From Gemmatimonadota bacterium (lineage in GTDB: Bacteria; Latescibacterota; UBA2968): a DNA stretch of 64,000 nt. The stretch spans positions 72,496 to 136,495 of the forward strand of contig PAXL01000026.1 in assembly GCA_002714465.1 (NCBI GenBank), in the 5' to 3' direction. Shown piece after piece: positions 44,861-54,539 of the stretch; within the stretch, counting starts at the first letter, position 1; every line of letters starts with the position of its first letter. Both the position numbers and the translations under genes were made by a program. A model generated the notes under the pieces. The model worked only from the letters and a program-made list of their open reading frames with translations, ran no database searches and was not told where the DNA came from.

Positions 44861-45730
44861 ATGATCAATATTGGAATCGTAGGTGCCGAGAACAGCCACA
44901 CTGTTGCGATCGCCAAGACCCTGAACATCGAGAAGCGTGTTCCCGGATTCCGGGTCGTCAGCGTCTGGGGAGAGAGTCGGACATACGCACGCGACGCCCA
45001 GGAGCGAGGCCAAATCCCCGAGATCGTTTCAGATCCTTCAGACATGATCGGAAACGTCGATGCAGCCATCGTCGACCATCGACACGCTAGGTTCCACCTG
45101 CCGGCCGTGCGTCCCCTGCTCGAGAAAAAAATCCCGCTTTTCGTCGACAAGCCCTTCTGTTACCGCATCCGGGAAGGACGTGAATTCCTGGATCGCGCAA
45201 AACATCTCCGCGTTCCCGTGACATCCTTCTCGGTCCTCCCGAAGCAGGCCGCATTCGCTGACTTCGCAAGAGATGCCAGGAAGCTCGGCAAGATCCAGTC
45301 CGTGGTCTCGACCGGGCCGTGTGACATCAAATCCAAGCACGGCGGCGTCTTCTTCTATGGCATCCATCAGGTCGACATGGTCGTTCGCCTTCTTGGCTGG
45401 GATGTCACCCACGCTGAACTCCACCGGGGCAAGACCAACCATACCGCCACCCTCTATTCGTCGAGCGGTGCCATCTCGACGATAAATCTGATCAGTGAAG
45501 GACGTCCCGCGTTCCATCTCTCCGCCGTGGGCGAGAAGGGCCGCATCGATCGCGTCATCAAATACGACGACAACACATACCTGACTGGAATCCGTTCGTT
45601 CTGCCGCACGTTCAAAACAGGCAAGACCAACGAAACTCGCGAGTCTATCCTGACTCCCGTCGCCGCGCTGGAAGCCCTGGAGAAATCCCAGAAATCCCGC
45701 AAGAAGACCAAGCTACCGAATATCGCCTGA
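44861..45730 (+). CDS. Gfo/Idh/MocA-like oxidoreductase (short form)
   Basis: 289 residues, shorter than the usual 330-400. NIGIVGAENSHTVAIAKTLN has an altered nucleotide loop (GAENSH). VDKPFCYRIREGREFL retains the DKP motif with catalytic Lys. HGGVFFYGIHQVDMVVRLLGW holds the active-site His pair. The C-terminal domain is trimmed. It starts behind GAGGT, 30 bases after the enolase-superfamily gene, and is followed 21 bases later by the heparinase-like gene: an evident operon. Confidence 0.87.
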   Translation: MINIGIVGAENSHTVAIAKTLNIEKRVPGFRVVSVWGESRTYARDAQERGQIPEIVSDPSDMIGNVDAAIVDHRHARFHLPAVRPLLEKKIPLFVDKPFCYRIREGREFLDRAKHLRVPVTSFSVLPKQAAFADFARDARKLGKIQSVVSTGPCDIKSKHGGVFFYGIHQVDMVVRLLGWDVTHAELHRGKTNHTATLYSSSGAISTINLISEGRPAFHLSAVGEKGRIDRVIKYDDNTYLTGIRSFCRTFKTGKTNETRESILTPVAALEALEKSQKSRKKTKLPNIA

Positions 45731-45751
45731 CTCCAAGAACACGAGACTCCA

Positions 45752-48271
45752 ATGTGGCCACGCTACCTCCCGCTGCCCAATAAACGCGTCTGCGACCTTA
45801 ACCCCAAACAGACAAGTGTCTTCCGTACTTGGATGGGCCTAACCGAATCCGGCACATCTATCGATGCGATCCCTTATGCGACACCCCAAGAGAAGGCATC
45901 TCGTGCGTCTCGTGAACGATGGAAACGGCGCTTCGCGGGTAAATGCAGGACAGAACCATCACTCCTGATTCGGGGTGAGCAGATCGCTCGCCTGCAGAAA
46001 AACGCGAAAGTCGACGCGACCGCCCGCAGACATCGAGACGGCATCCTCGACGATGCAGACACAGTCGCTTCACTCCCTCCCGGGTTCTTTCACAGCTTCA
46101 TCCCCGACTTGGGCCCATGGAATCCGGGCGGCAACTTCTGTCCTCACTGCGTTTATAACAAATCACCAGAGGGTATCAACAACTACTTCTGGGACTGGGA
46201 CTGGCGGGACCCCGAAAGACTGACCTGTCCATACTGCAGAACTACATTCCCAAACGCAGACTACCAGGACAACGCGACACTGTTGCTGCCGCGCCTCGGA
46301 CTCGCCTACAAGTTTCACGTTCGCAAAGCTGAGCTCAAGACAAAGGACTGGAGGCTTGGACAGAGGGCAGAGCGATTCGTAGCCCAGCCAATCCACGTTT
46401 CTTTCAGCGGCAACATCCGCAGTCTCCGGATCAACTGGTCGATCGAACGCCTGAACTCACTGGGCCGCGCATATGCGCTGACTCGAGAGACACGCTACGC
46501 CGACCGAGTCGGGGAGATTCTCCAACGTTTCGCTGACGTCTACCACGGGTATCCCCTGCAGAGCTACTTCCAGGATGTCGTCGACGCCGATCCCGGTTTC
46601 GCCGTGGACAATGCCGACAGCATTCCGACAGTGTTCAAACGGAACGCCTGCATCGGTGTGTATGACGGGAGCTTCGGATATAACCACGAGAAGACTACGA
46701 CCGTCAGTACGCGTGTGGCCACGGGTCTCTGGGGATCGAGCCGCATCGCGCGTGAGTTGACGACGACGGGACACGCTTTCCTTACCACCTTCCAGGCCTA
46801 CGACCTCACCAAGTCAGCCATAGACCCGGTTGTTCGGCGTGATATCGAGCAACGATTCCTGCTCGAACTGTATCTGGACACGAGAGCTTACGAGTACATC
46901 ACGAACAAGGCGGGGAACATCAGAGCTGCGCGAGTCGCATTTGGTCAAGTCTACAGAAACGCCAGGGAGACACGCGAAGGAGTAAAGGGCTTCCACGCCA
47001 TCCTGGGCGGTCAGTTCCACGAGGACGGCTCACACAGGGAGACCCCACTTTACGGGCACAAACCGATTGGCGAGAATCTGTGGCAAATCCCCGAGATGCT
47101 TCGCGGCAGCGATGATCTCTACGAGAAAAGCCTGCTTCGACCTGCCTTTGATGCCTTCTCGAAGATCCTGACACCGTGGGGCACTGCGCCCCCACTTGAT
47201 GACACTTTTGTTTACCGGGGGATCCCCGTCGAATCGTTCGACATTGCCCGCGAACGTTTCGATATCCATATCCCCGGTGAGCCTGGACCTCCATCGGAGT
47301 TCGCGCTCTACAACTCCGATCTCACCCGACGCCCACGAAGGCAGTCGACTACGAAGGCGATCAATCACTACTTCAAAGGTCGACACCTAGCGTGTGTCGG
47401 CTTTGGCTCGGGCAAGACGTCAACACAGGTCTATGTGCTGGGCGAGGACGGGTGTCGCATACACAGGCACGCCGCCCCACTCAATCTTCAGTTGTACACC
47501 CACAACTGGGAGGTCTTCCCCGACCTTGGGTACATATGCGACCACCCCGGCAATCAATGGGTTAAAGCGACCCCGAGTCACCAGACCGTCACAATCGACG
47601 GAGAGAACGGCTATTCGGAGGAGCCAAGCGAGCTTGTGTCGTTCGAAACGAAGGGTTCGCATCGATATATCGAGAAACGGCTCACCCTGAAGGACGGACA
47701 CCACATGCGAAGGGCCGTGACACTGATCCGCAAACCAAACGGATGGCCGATCCTGATCGATCTGCTCGAGATAGAAGGGGGACGCACACAGGACTACGCC
47801 ACTCGGGTCGACGCCCCGCTACGTGCTTTCACCGTGAGCGAACACACAGAGCCACGAAAGACGAAGCTCTACCAGAACCACTCGTTCTATCCCTTGGAGA
47901 ACTTCCGGACAGGCGGCCACATCGGATTGCCGTTCAACGTATCATGGGGCTCACGAGACAGGTCGGTCTATGCCACAATTCTTACTGAATGCTCTGAACT
48001 AATCACATACGAGTCGCCGGGCTGGCGATCGCAGTACGAGATTGCAGAAGACCCGAAGAAATACTTCAACACGGCTATACTCAGAAACAGGGGTAAGTCT
48101 GCTCGTTTCCTCGTCGTTTACGATGTCGGCCCCGGCCCACGCGTCACCCCGACGATCACCGACTCAGATGATACCAGTCTGTCACTCCGCCTCTCCCTTC
48201 GCAATACACGCGACTGGCACATCCTCCTCCCCCTCCATCCCGGCGCACCACTCCATATCGCAAGGAAGTAA
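45752..48271 (+). CDS. Heparinase II/III-like protein with two CxxC motifs
   Basis: 839 residues. The N-terminal region carries CPHC (130-133) and CPYC (159-162), a pattern for a structural zinc site seen in some alginate/heparin lyases. An (alpha/alpha) toroid follows (SIERLNSLGRAYALTRETRYADRVGEIL, KAGNIRAARVAFGQ, HEDGSHRETPLYGHKPIGENLW with a likely catalytic His), and then a C-terminal beta-sandwich (HLACVGFGSGKTSTQVYVLG, SHQTVTIDGENG). No signal peptide, so the start may be wrong or the protein cytoplasmic. Probable uronic-acid polysaccharide lyase; last gene of the plus-strand catabolic run. Confidence 0.82.
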   Translation: MWPRYLPLPNKRVCDLNPKQTSVFRTWMGLTESGTSIDAIPYATPQEKASRASRERWKRRFAGKCRTEPSLLIRGEQIARLQKNAKVDATARRHRDGILDDADTVASLPPGFFHSFIPDLGPWNPGGNFCPHCVYNKSPEGINNYFWDWDWRDPERLTCPYCRTTFPNADYQDNATLLLPRLGLAYKFHVRKAELKTKDWRLGQRAERFVAQPIHVSFSGNIRSLRINWSIERLNSLGRAYALTRETRYADRVGEILQRFADVYHGYPLQSYFQDVVDADPGFAVDNADSIPTVFKRNACIGVYDGSFGYNHEKTTTVSTRVATGLWGSSRIARELTTTGHAFLTTFQAYDLTKSAIDPVVRRDIEQRFLLELYLDTRAYEYITNKAGNIRAARVAFGQVYRNARETREGVKGFHAILGGQFHEDGSHRETPLYGHKPIGENLWQIPEMLRGSDDLYEKSLLRPAFDAFSKILTPWGTAPPLDDTFVYRGIPVESFDIARERFDIHIPGEPGPPSEFALYNSDLTRRPRRQSTTKAINHYFKGRHLACVGFGSGKTSTQVYVLGEDGCRIHRHAAPLNLQLYTHNWEVFPDLGYICDHPGNQWVKATPSHQTVTIDGENGYSEEPSELVSFETKGSHRYIEKRLTLKDGHHMRRAVTLIRKPNGWPILIDLLEIEGGRTQDYATRVDAPLRAFTVSEHTEPRKTKLYQNHSFYPLENFRTGGHIGLPFNVSWGSRDRSVYATILTECSELITYESPGWRSQYEIAEDPKKYFNTAILRNRGKSARFLVVYDVGPGPRVTPTITDSDDTSLSLRLSLRNTRDWHILLPLHPGAPLHIARK

Positions 48272-48420
48272 CGCCTTTCAATCCTCTATCTTCGATATTC
48301 CATCCTCCACCCACCTCCTCAATCAGCTTACGGTTCCCGTCTAGCACCTTACTCAGAAACGGATTTTGCGCATTTTCCTTCGGTTCTTGACTCTCGTTGC
48401 TTTGTAATCAACACCAAGCA

Positions 48421-48969
48421 CTACGCGCGCATCTGCGGCGACTGATACGGCATGCCCAGTGTCGAATACACCTCATCCTCCGAACGCATCACGATCTCGC
48501 TCTGGTCCTGGCGTTGTATGAGATGATTTTCTGGCTGGAGACGTAGCTTCCGCTCGCGGGCACGTAGATCCAGCTTGCGGAGGTGGTGTACGCTGCCCGT
48601 GGCGACAACCAAAGCAACAGCGAACCGGGAAGGCTTGGTAAAGTAGATGTCGACCGGAACTTCTTCGAAGATGAACCTGGCGTGATCAGGTCCCCACGAC
48701 ACGATCTCACCTTCACGTGCGATGATAGCTTCTCTCAGACAAGAACGTGGGTTCTGCTCGGGAGCCATCAGGTCGTCAGGGGTGCGAGATATGCTCACCA
48801 CGATATCGATGTCGTGGACGTGACGGGCACGACGCCGGAGGCTCCCGGCCAGCTGACAGAGCGGTTTGCCGGACGGAGACCGGAGGCAGTGTTTCAAAAG
48901 AATCGGCTTGAGCCGGCTGGCAACAAGGATTGCGCGTGCCCTTGTAAACGACACATCCACGTGATCCAT
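48421..48969 (-). CDS. Stand-alone DNA polymerase X-type nucleotidyltransferase domain
   Basis: 182 residues from the ATG at 48967-48969; the frame continues to a TTG at 49077, which overlaps the upstream stop, but that extension is not domain-like. It has the PolX signature GSLRRRARHVHDIDIVVSI with two catalytic Asp, the third Asp in VDIYFTKPSRFAVALVVATGS, and the family C-terminal ending EDEVYSTLGMPYQSPQMR. The helix-hairpin-helix and PHP domains of full bacterial PolX (about 570 residues) are missing. It could act in repair or as a template-free nucleotidyltransferase. It is oddly placed downstream of a mannosyltransferase-like gene. Confidence 0.75.
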   Translation of the reverse strand: MDHVDVSFTRARAILVASRLKPILLKHCLRSPSGKPLCQLAGSLRRRARHVHDIDIVVSISRTPDDLMAPEQNPRSCLREAIIAREGEIVSWGPDHARFIFEEVPVDIYFTKPSRFAVALVVATGSVHHLRKLDLRARERKLRLQPENHLIQRQDQSEIVMRSEDEVYSTLGMPYQSPQMRA

Positions 48970-49073
48970 CACACCGGGCAGAGCCGCCTGAGGATCTGAA
49001 GGGGAATCAGATTTCACAATCACCTCGGGGGTAAAGCGGATGTTTACTAAAAAACCGAGCGACTTGTTCCAGA

Positions 49074-51110
49074 TCAACGATCCGTGAGTTGATCAAGGAT
49101 CCGGGTCGCGCTGTCTGCCGTACCTGGGTCGCCTTGCCACGACCAGAGAAACTCGCTCAAAGCAAGACGTGCGGAATCCACCTGACCGGATCTTGCAAAG
49201 AGCTGCCCCATCCTGAACCGGCTGAACACGCCGACCTCTCCCCCCCCAACCCACGACGTTCGGAAAGCTCTCAGGGCCTCAGTCGACCGACCAGTTCTTT
49301 CCAATTCAACGCCAAGATTGTAGGCCACCTGGTATGCGTCCGGGTCAGACTTCAGCAGATCCTGGTAGACAAGGATGGTCGCGTCCGAATTACCTGCCTG
49401 CCGAAACAGCATACCCAGGTTGATGGCTGCATCTGCATACGACGGAGACAGATCGAGCGCCCGCCGATAAGCCGCAATGGCGCGGTTGTGATCCAGCCTT
49501 TCTTCAGCAACACCGAGGTTGAAGTGAACGGTCGACCTCTCTGGCGCAACCCTCGCGGCCGACCTGAGCAGCTCCACACCCGCATCCGCATTTCCTGACC
49601 GTACGAGCAGAATGCCCCTATTCACGAGCGCACTCACGTGATCCGGCTGCGCGTCCAGCGCCGTCTGATACGATGACAGCGCCTCATCGATTCTCTCCGC
49701 ATCCTGGTAGATCACGCCAGCATTGTAGTGAACCTCTGCGTAGCCCGGATAGATATCCACCGCCCTTCGATACGCGTCAAGTGCACCAGCTTGATTGCCG
49801 GTGTCCCGCAAGGCGTTCCCGAAGTTGAAGTATGCCTTCGCGCTGTTTGGCGACACCTGAACGGCTGACGAAAACAGTGTGAAGTCGTCCTTCCAGTCTA
49901 CGTTTCGAACGGATGTCCTTGCACCGAATAGCACACACACAGTGAGCGCAAATGCCCAAGGCGGGCAGAACCCAAGCCCGGCTTCCAGCCGTGCGTATCC
50001 GGCGGCTCCCATGATTGCAAATCCGACCATAGGCATATACATCAGCCGCTCTGCCATCGGAGTGCCTATCGGAAACAGCAGGTTCGACGTCGGAAGCCAG
50101 GCCAGACCGACGACGAAACAGGCGAGACCTAGTACGCCATCTATCGAGCCTACGATCGAACGTTGGATGGTTTGCAGGAAGACAGCAAGCAGGATGATGC
50201 CAGCGATCACGTGACCATTCACTAGGTCCACAGCAATCGGAATCTGACCGAAAGAGTAGTCTACCGACAATGCCATCGGCACCAACACCAGACCGACGTA
50301 GCGAGACAGAATCCCAATCCCTGTCGCCACCCGTTCGAACCCACCCACGTGAGCGAGCGGGTTATCGACATAGTCAGGCACAGAAGGCAGCACAACCGAC
50401 CCCACCACGTATGCGCGGATCGACAGGACGATCAAACCGGCAGCGGCAAAGGGCACGTAGCGCCCCCAATCCTGCCGCATTTCAACCAGTCGCTCCCGAA
50501 TTGGGGTCTCTTTCTTAAGAAAGTCTTCTGCAATCACGAACGCAGGAAACACAAGGGCGTGTTCCTTCGACAATGATGCGAGTATGTAGGCAAGAACACT
50601 GACCCCGATGACGTGTCGATGTTCTTCGGAACGTCGATGGGCGAGCCACGCAAGGAGCATCCAGCCACACGACAGCAATTCTGCGCGACCAACGACAGCA
50701 TTGACGGATTCGGTCTGGATCGGGTGCAAACCAAACATAGCCGCACCAGCAGCGGCTGCTCCCCGCCCGTAGAACGGCAGCAACACCAAATAAAGCAGCC
50801 ACACAACCAGCGCGTGAAACAGGATGTTCACGACCCGGTATCCGAGCGGGTCGAGACCATTCACCCAGCGGTTCGCCGACAGTGTGAGCAGTGTGACTGG
50901 GCGGTAAAGACCGTGTTCTGGCTGATTCGGCCAGAAAGGTGATGCTGCGATCTCGCGAACCGACCCCTCAGCCAGGACAGGGTTTCGTTCGATGATCGCG
51001 TGATCATCGAAGGTAAAACTATTGGTCAGGCTGTTTGAGTAGACAAACGCGATACCCACCACGATCAGCAGCAGGACGAGAAGGTCATTCCGAGACGGAG
51101 ACACGTGCAA
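49074..51110 (-). CDS. TMTC-like membrane O-mannosyltransferase candidate with TPR domain
   Basis: 678 residues from TTG 51110 (GTG two codons later is possible). Residues 1-400 are multi-spanning, with FTFDDHAIIERNPVLAEG (Asp-Asp loop), LYRPVTLLTLSANRWVNGLDPLGYRVVNILFHALVVWLLY and HPIQTESVNAVVGRAELL, all signatures of TMTC/DUF1736 GT-C mannosyltransferases. The remainder is TPR (AKAYFNFGNALRDTGN, AEVHYNAGVIYQDAERIDEALSSYQTALDAQPDHVSALVNRG). Predicted to add sugars to exported proteins. It abuts the CBM9-like gene (TGATTG). Confidence 0.82.
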   Translation of the reverse strand: MHVSPSRNDLLVLLLIVVGIAFVYSNSLTNSFTFDDHAIIERNPVLAEGSVREIAASPFWPNQPEHGLYRPVTLLTLSANRWVNGLDPLGYRVVNILFHALVVWLLYLVLLPFYGRGAAAAGAAMFGLHPIQTESVNAVVGRAELLSCGWMLLAWLAHRRSEEHRHVIGVSVLAYILASLSKEHALVFPAFVIAEDFLKKETPIRERLVEMRQDWGRYVPFAAAGLIVLSIRAYVVGSVVLPSVPDYVDNPLAHVGGFERVATGIGILSRYVGLVLVPMALSVDYSFGQIPIAVDLVNGHVIAGIILLAVFLQTIQRSIVGSIDGVLGLACFVVGLAWLPTSNLLFPIGTPMAERLMYMPMVGFAIMGAAGYARLEAGLGFCPPWAFALTVCVLFGARTSVRNVDWKDDFTLFSSAVQVSPNSAKAYFNFGNALRDTGNQAGALDAYRRAVDIYPGYAEVHYNAGVIYQDAERIDEALSSYQTALDAQPDHVSALVNRGILLVRSGNADAGVELLRSAARVAPERSTVHFNLGVAEERLDHNRAIAAYRRALDLSPSYADAAINLGMLFRQAGNSDATILVYQDLLKSDPDAYQVAYNLGVELERTGRSTEALRAFRTSWVGGGEVGVFSRFRMGQLFARSGQVDSARLALSEFLWSWQGDPGTADSATRILDQLTDR

Positions 51111-51860
51111 TCAACGATGCCAAAAGGGGCTGGCGATCTCGGAGAACGCGACACGACCGAAGTCGACAGGGGAATGGAACTGCGGTTCGGGTGTCTTGCT
51201 TGCCGACCACTGGCTGTATTGCTCGTTGGTCTGACCGCCAAGACGATTGAGGTTCAGGTGCCAAACATCACCGGTGTGGGGAGGGTTGTGCTTTGCGACG
51301 TGAGCGAAGTTCTTGAACGGTATCGCAACTTCCAGGATCCAGTGCTCGTCTGTATCCGAGTCGTCGTTGAGTGTGCCGGAAACGCTCGTTGCGATTCGGA
51401 TCCCTTCTCCGTTCCACTCTCCCTTTACGGGCACATCTGAACCTTCCGGGTGATACTGATCCAGGAAGATCCCTAGCACGTTCATCTCGATGTTGAAGTA
51501 GGCTTTCGGTCTATCAGGATTCGGAGCAGTAAAAACCTCAACGGTGTCGTCTTTCCAGACCTCAGAGTCACGCTCTGTGTGTGTTGCCCAGATGTGTGCA
51601 TCCTCGCAGAGGAACGCGGCATAGAGGTTCTCATCGTCCCACAGCATCTTCGCAACAGTCTGCTCCTGCTTGCCTTCCTCATACCACGGGAAGACGAACG
51701 GGCTTAAACCGGGTGCAGCATACCACGCGGGCTCGTCTAGGCGGCCGTCGATCGTGATCGGCGTTCCCGCCCGATAGATGGTGTATTCGTTCTCAGCCAA
51801 TACGTCCTCCACAACCAGCGTGCAGATGAAGAGCGCGACACACCAGACCGTCGCACGCAT
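51111..51860 (-). CDS. Secreted CBM9-like carbohydrate-binding protein
   Basis: 249 residues with an N-terminal signal peptide (ALFICTLVVEDVLA). Family-9 CBM or DOMON-like core: ITIDGRLDEPAWYAAPG, LYAAFLCEDAHIWATHTERD, VWKDDTVEVFTAPN, YFNIEMNVLGIFLD and HWILEVAIPFKNF. Binds sugar ends at the cell surface or in the periplasm; it has no catalytic domain of its own. The Shine-Dalgarno GGAGG overlaps the stop of the GH4 gene, so the two are co-translated. Confidence 0.87.
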   Translation of the reverse strand: MRATVWCVALFICTLVVEDVLAENEYTIYRAGTPITIDGRLDEPAWYAAPGLSPFVFPWYEEGKQEQTVAKMLWDDENLYAAFLCEDAHIWATHTERDSEVWKDDTVEVFTAPNPDRPKAYFNIEMNVLGIFLDQYHPEGSDVPVKGEWNGEGIRIATSVSGTLNDDSDTDEHWILEVAIPFKNFAHVAKHNPPHTGDVWHLNLNRLGGQTNEQYSQWSASKTPEPQFHSPVDFGRVAFSEIASPFWHR

Positions 51861-51865
51861 CCAGG

Positions 51866-53248
51866 CTATTCCTCCAGGTAGACCGATTCGTGTCCGGTCG
51901 GCCAGGGATACCTGAAGTGATCGTTCGCATCCTCATTCCCAGGCTGTTGTAGGATGTCTTCGAGTGCCCCAAAAGCCTGCTTGTAGGATCGTGTCTGGCC
52001 ACTGTTGAGCGCTTCCCAGAGCAGCATGCTTTTGTCACCAGTCCGATATGCCTCCAAGCCGTGTTCCATGTTCAGGATCATGGGCAAGAGCTGCTCGAGC
52101 ATGATCTTCTTGGGCAATCGACCAACCTGGATCGGCTGAATCCCCTTCGAGTTGATGATCGCTGGGACCTCTACAACTACGTCGTCGTCGACCCCCTCGA
52201 TCGCGCCGTTGTTCTGGACGTTTACCTGGAACTGTCCTTCGACGTTGTTTGTAAGGGCATTGATGATCGGCACCTGCTGCTCGCGTGTTTTCTCGGTCCC
52301 GAACAGCTCCGTCATCTTTGCCGCGGGATCCTCACTGGCTTCACGTATCTGGTTCAGCCGCTTCTCCAGGTTCTCGACGTGAACGGGCCGGGCGATGTGT
52401 GTGTCGGGACCCCCGAAGGGTTCACCGAACCACCACTTCTTCGTGTCAATATCGGTGTGATACCACCAGTTCCCCAGCCGTGGCGAGTCACCGATCGGGA
52501 AAAGCCCATACAGTCGATACTGATGGACGGTCCCGCGTGAAAGCTGGATGTCGTGTGTCCCTTCTGCCACGTGCGATTCCCAGTAGGTCGGCCCTTCTTC
52601 TTCGATCCACTTGTCGATCAGCGGATACGCATCCTCACCATCGTATATGAAGTGCGTCATCCAGATGCAGTGATTGACTCCGGGCGCCTGGAAATCGATC
52701 CGGTCGATGTCCAGACCGAGCGTTCGGGCGATATGGTAGTAGCCGTAATGCCCGTGGCATAGTCCGCAGACCTTGATGCTTGTTTCACGGGTCATCAGCG
52801 TACACCCGTCGAAGACCGGATTACCTGACTGAATCAACCACGCGTCCGGACAGATCCGCTCTATGTCGCGCGCCACATCCAACATCAGGTTGAAGTTGTA
52901 GTAGCTCCCGAATCCGGGTCCACGGTAGTAGTAGCCGTGCGTAGCATACACAGCACGCATATCCACCTGGTGGTAATGGCTCTGCGCCGCAGCCGTATTG
53001 ATTACGAAATCGGCATCGGCAAGAGCGACTTCCCTCGATGTTGTCTGCTCGAACGACAGATTCGAACCGATCTCCTGCGTGTAGCGCTCGGCCATCTTGG
53101 TGACAGCTTCGAGTCGATCTCCATCGATATCCATGAAAGTCACGTGACTGCCCGTCAGGTTCTCCGTCAGACAGAGATCCTTCACGAGGCCGAGGGAGAA
53201 AGTCGCGCTTCCCGCACCGATAACACCTATCTTCACTGCCTTTGGCAT
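51866..53248 (-). CDS. Glycoside hydrolase family 4 (alpha-glucosidase/alpha-galacturonidase type)
   Basis: 460 residues. An NAD-binding Rossmann domain (KIGVIGAGSATFSLGLVKDL) and the GH4 metal site: Cys in LCHGHYG (about 167) and His in VNHCIWMTHF (about 197), with DVARDIERICPDAWLIQSGNPV between. GH4 enzymes cleave by an NAD-dependent oxidation-elimination route and act on alpha-glucosides, galacturonides or phosphosugars. No signal peptide, so cytoplasmic hydrolysis of imported disaccharides is expected. Paired with the CBM9-like gene. Confidence 0.92.
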   Translation of the reverse strand: MPKAVKIGVIGAGSATFSLGLVKDLCLTENLTGSHVTFMDIDGDRLEAVTKMAERYTQEIGSNLSFEQTTSREVALADADFVINTAAAQSHYHQVDMRAVYATHGYYYRGPGFGSYYNFNLMLDVARDIERICPDAWLIQSGNPVFDGCTLMTRETSIKVCGLCHGHYGYYHIARTLGLDIDRIDFQAPGVNHCIWMTHFIYDGEDAYPLIDKWIEEEGPTYWESHVAEGTHDIQLSRGTVHQYRLYGLFPIGDSPRLGNWWYHTDIDTKKWWFGEPFGGPDTHIARPVHVENLEKRLNQIREASEDPAAKMTELFGTEKTREQQVPIINALTNNVEGQFQVNVQNNGAIEGVDDDVVVEVPAIINSKGIQPIQVGRLPKKIMLEQLLPMILNMEHGLEAYRTGDKSMLLWEALNSGQTRSYKQAFGALEDILQQPGNEDANDHFRYPWPTGHESVYLEE

Positions 53249-53350
53249 ACTAACTCACTTTAATTCCGCTGGGGCCTGCCCAGCTGCCATTTTACCCTAC
53301 TTTGACTGGTCGCCGTGTCGGCACGTTGACCCGCCGAACGCTTGCTTCAA

Positions 53351-54124
53351 CTATAGAGAGTCACACAACTCCCGCAAGAAAGCCGCATCCGCCTTCAAAG
53401 CAGATTCAGGGTCATCCTCTTTCACGAACTCGACCTCTAGATACCCGTCAAAACCAAAAGCTCGGAAGATTCCTATGACGGTTCTATATTCGACGAGTCC
53501 TTCCGAGATCAGCGATCGCACATTCTTCCCCGTTTCGACGTAATTCTGCGCGTGTACGGTCGTCACAAACGGCGAAATCTGCTGTGCCGCATCCAAAATC
53601 TGGTCCGGGGTTTCCGTATACATCGGCTGATAATTCATCCTGAAGTTGTCCCGGCCGACACCCTCTATCAGGCGAACGCAACCATCGACCGTGTCCGACA
53701 ACCGACCGTTGTGCATCTCAACGACCAAGGACATCCCCTTCTCCGCCGCGCAATCGCAAAAAGTTGCGAAACCTTCGATAGCCTTCGCCCATTGGGCATC
53801 ATCCGCATCTGCCGATCCACACGACCCCACCCATACTCGAATCTTGTCGGTCTCATAGATCTCAGAGATCGCTATCGCATCCGCCATCTGCTGGTCGAAC
53901 AACTCGTCCGTCGGGTTCGCATACGAACCATACTGCGCCACTTCCAAACCCCGCTCCTTGACAGCATCCGAATACTTTCTGATGACGTCTGCGTCAAAAG
54001 GCTCAGGTGTATGGTCCGGCTTGCCCCAAGGCTCAACTCCATCGAATCCTGCGGCGACGGCGAGATCCAGAACTGCCTCAAAGGGGCGATCCCTGAAAGC
54101 GATTGTGCATAGTCCAGTCTTCAC
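53351..54124 (-). CDS. Sugar phosphate isomerase/epimerase-like protein
   Basis: 257 residues from GTG 54122-54124 behind GGAG. Xylose-isomerase-like TIM barrel: CTIAFRDRPFEAVLDLAVAAGFDGVEPWG, LVVEMHNGRLSD (Glu and His, about 138-150), FRMNYQPMYTE (about 170) and YLEVEFVKEDD at the C-terminus. An intracellular hexulose or inositol-type isomerase or epimerase is likely. About 100 bases upstream of the GH4 gene on the same strand. Confidence 0.88.
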   Translation of the reverse strand: MKTGLCTIAFRDRPFEAVLDLAVAAGFDGVEPWGKPDHTPEPFDADVIRKYSDAVKERGLEVAQYGSYANPTDELFDQQMADAIAISEIYETDKIRVWVGSCGSADADDAQWAKAIEGFATFCDCAAEKGMSLVVEMHNGRLSDTVDGCVRLIEGVGRDNFRMNYQPMYTETPDQILDAAQQISPFVTTVHAQNYVETGKNVRSLISEGLVEYRTVIGIFRAFGFDGYLEVEFVKEDDPESALKADAAFLRELCDSL

Positions 54125-54539
54125 AGATGACTCCCTAATTTGGGGGGTGATGGCGCAAAATAGACGGCCTTACCGGGCCTGTCAACTACCCCCTAATCTC
54201 TCAAACAGTTGTAATAATTGACATTCCGGGCAGCCGAAACCAAAGCTCCAGCCTGACGGCAGACGGTACGCAGCCGGATCATTCCTGCCTTAGCGACCAC
54301 AGCCAGACTCTTATAGATGTGCCGGTTAGAGGCATCCACAGAGTTTGCGATAAGCAGATTCTCAACCGGAACTCTGCAAAATGTTCTTCGGTCCAACTGG
54401 ATCAATATCTTCTTCGTGCTGTGGCTTTCCAATTCGACAATGTTGAGCTAGGCGTGAGAGCAAAGGACTACCTGTTCACTGAGCCATTGCCCGAAGGCGG
54501 CTTCGAACCCGCTTATCGGACTGCAGTGTTCCCAATGCT
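54125..54539. other. Intergenic region, no gene recognised
   Basis: About 415 bases between coaX and the isomerase gene. Open stretches exist on plus (54319 onward, running into coaX antisense) and minus (54193-54432), neither with a ribosome site or domain. One or the other might be a relic. The promoter of the isomerase gene should lie here, but no strong pair of boxes stands out. Confidence 0.4.
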
